Shown in pieces: positions 63,218 through 64,000 of a stretch of DNA of 64,000 bases (position 1 is the stretch's first letter; each line of letters opens with the position of its first letter). A program made the translations under genes and the position numbers. The stretch comes from Arcobacteraceae bacterium. GTDB taxonomy: Bacteria; Campylobacterota; Campylobacteria; Campylobacterales; Arcobacteraceae. The DNA lies in contig JAIOSF010000018.1 of NCBI GenBank assembly GCA_021107755.1, forward strand, positions 1 to 64,000, read 5' to 3'. Below the pieces are notes generated by a model that worked only from the letters and a program-made list of their open reading frames with translations, ran no database searches and had not been told where the DNA came from.

Positions 63218-63934
63218 TTGAATAAACATTTAGAACAATTAGTTAAATTATCACAATTTGATAAAGATATTGTAAATTTTGATCCACAAATCAAAAAAGA
63301 ACAAGAGAAATTAAAAGTATTTACAGAAACAGTAGATAAACTTAACAGTGATGTTGAAAAACTTTATACAATCATTGATGAGACAAAAAATAAAAGAATT
63401 AAAAATGATATTCACTTAAAAGAGTTATCTGATAAATTATCAGAGATTGAAGGTAAACATAAACTTGCTAAAAATGAAAAAGAGGTAAAAGCTTTACAAC
63501 TTGAAGAAGAGATAGCAAAAGAGCAAGTAAACTTTGCAAATGAAGAGATAGTAAGACTTGATAGTTTAATTACATCTAAAAACGAAGAGTTAGAAGCTAT
63601 TAAAGCTGAACTAGTACAAGAGGAAGAGTCAGTTAAAGAGTTAAAAGATTTAATTGATGCAAATATTGCAAAACTTGAATCAGAAAGAAATAAAGTATAT
63701 GAAGAAAAATCAGTACTTGTAGGGACAGTTGATTCTAAAGTTCTTGCATTCTATGAAAAGATTAGAAGATGGGCAGCAGAAAGTGCTGTTGTTCCTGTTA
63801 AAAAACAAGCATGTTATGGTTGTAATATGAAAATAAATGATAGATTTTATTCTGAGTTTATTGTAAGTGATGAGATTATGACTTGTCCTCATTGTGGTAG
63901 AATTATTTATAAGGATGATTCTGCTGAGGCATAA
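63218..63934 (+). CDS. Coiled-coil protein with C4 zinc ribbon (CdsZ/DUF164 type)
   Basis: 238 residues from TTG 63218, with AGAGGAA upstream. Residues 10-170 form a long coiled coil. The C-terminus has a zinc ribbon CYGCNMKIN...CPHCGRIIY. Related to a Helicobacter and Chlamydia family; the role is unsettled. It is the last gene of the purE-glyQ-nif3 run. Confidence 0.88.
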   Translation: MNKHLEQLVKLSQFDKDIVNFDPQIKKEQEKLKVFTETVDKLNSDVEKLYTIIDETKNKRIKNDIHLKELSDKLSEIEGKHKLAKNEKEVKALQLEEEIAKEQVNFANEEIVRLDSLITSKNEELEAIKAELVQEEESVKELKDLIDANIAKLESERNKVYEEKSVLVGTVDSKVLAFYEKIRRWAAESAVVPVKKQACYGCNMKINDRFYSEFIVSDEIMTCPHCGRIIYKDDSAEA

Positions 63935-63936
63935 GT

Positions 63937-63956
63937 GTATGGACATCAGTCCATAC
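63937..63956 (+). terminator. Hairpin behind the zinc-ribbon gene
   Basis: GTATGGAC and GTCCATAC pair perfectly (8 bp) around ATCA three bases past the stop. No T-run follows, so termination strength is uncertain; the window ends 44 bases later. Confidence 0.4.
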
Positions 63957-64000
63957 CTTGAATTGAGTCAATAATGTTTAAATATCTTTATTACTTATTG

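Overview
The window is a compact, AT-rich chromosome segment (GC roughly 30 % by eye) from a Campylobacterota-type bacterium, most likely Arcobacter or a close relative. The evidence is the low GC, a cytochrome bc1 operon with a two-haem cytochrome c1, a short RecN, standalone small versions of several enzymes, and the neighbour set fabZ-lpxA-clpX-mreB-mreC. No rRNA, tRNA, CRISPR array or insertion sequence was found, and no gene-free stretch exceeds about 250 bases.

Layout. 1-1452 is the N-terminal part of a large repeat adhesin on the minus strand that runs off the window edge and carries a LapG-type cleavage motif. 1636-2571 is prs. 2662-3576 is a winged-helix regulator plus nucleotidyltransferase pair with a palindromic operator (toxin-antitoxin-like). 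3677-6599 is the tig-clpP-def-greA operon. 6600-10340 is an accessory island: methyltransferase, HNH nuclease, XRE regulator, an internally duplicated unknown protein, and a Fic enzyme. 10416-18506 holds argC, then a minus-strand run of recN, nadK, rnhA, a TPR protein, a Na/Ca exchanger, ybeY and a globin. 18665-26773 holds an OmpA-like protein with a tiny hydrophobic ORF behind it, a RhuM-type protein, radA, two tandem paralogues of unknown function, trmA and a Suv3-like helicase. 27019-32809 is glmU-coaBC-uppS-prepilin peptidase-LptF/G-truA. 32799-36630 is a minus-strand set with hemC, two thioredoxin-fold proteins, fxsA and a Bax-inhibitor-like protein. 36841-41164 is fabZ-lpxA-clpX-mreB-mreC. 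41154-46514 holds ribE, nfo, accA, fabF, acpP and fabG. 46591-53331 holds agmatine-to-putrescine genes, a queuosine transporter homologue, uracil salvage (uraA/upp) and queC. 53346-60783 holds moeA, rsmE, an LpxH-like phosphatase, a glycosyltransferase and the bc1 complex. 61003-63934 is purE-glyQ-nif3-zinc ribbon protein.

The most unusual signal is a pair of homologous structured elements, directly behind argC (11434-11612) and behind the Suv3-like helicase (26778-26947). Each is closed by a very long stem (28 and 35 bp). The stem sequences differ between copies but pairing is kept, the apical core is conserved, and a second covarying helix forms a predicted pseudoknot. I do not recognise this family. 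It looks like a structured RNA or a hairpin-forming mobile repeat.

Most of the rest is housekeeping: protein quality control, envelope and fatty acid synthesis, nucleotide salvage and respiration. Novelty is concentrated in 2662-3576, 6600-10340, 19403-23884 and the repeats.
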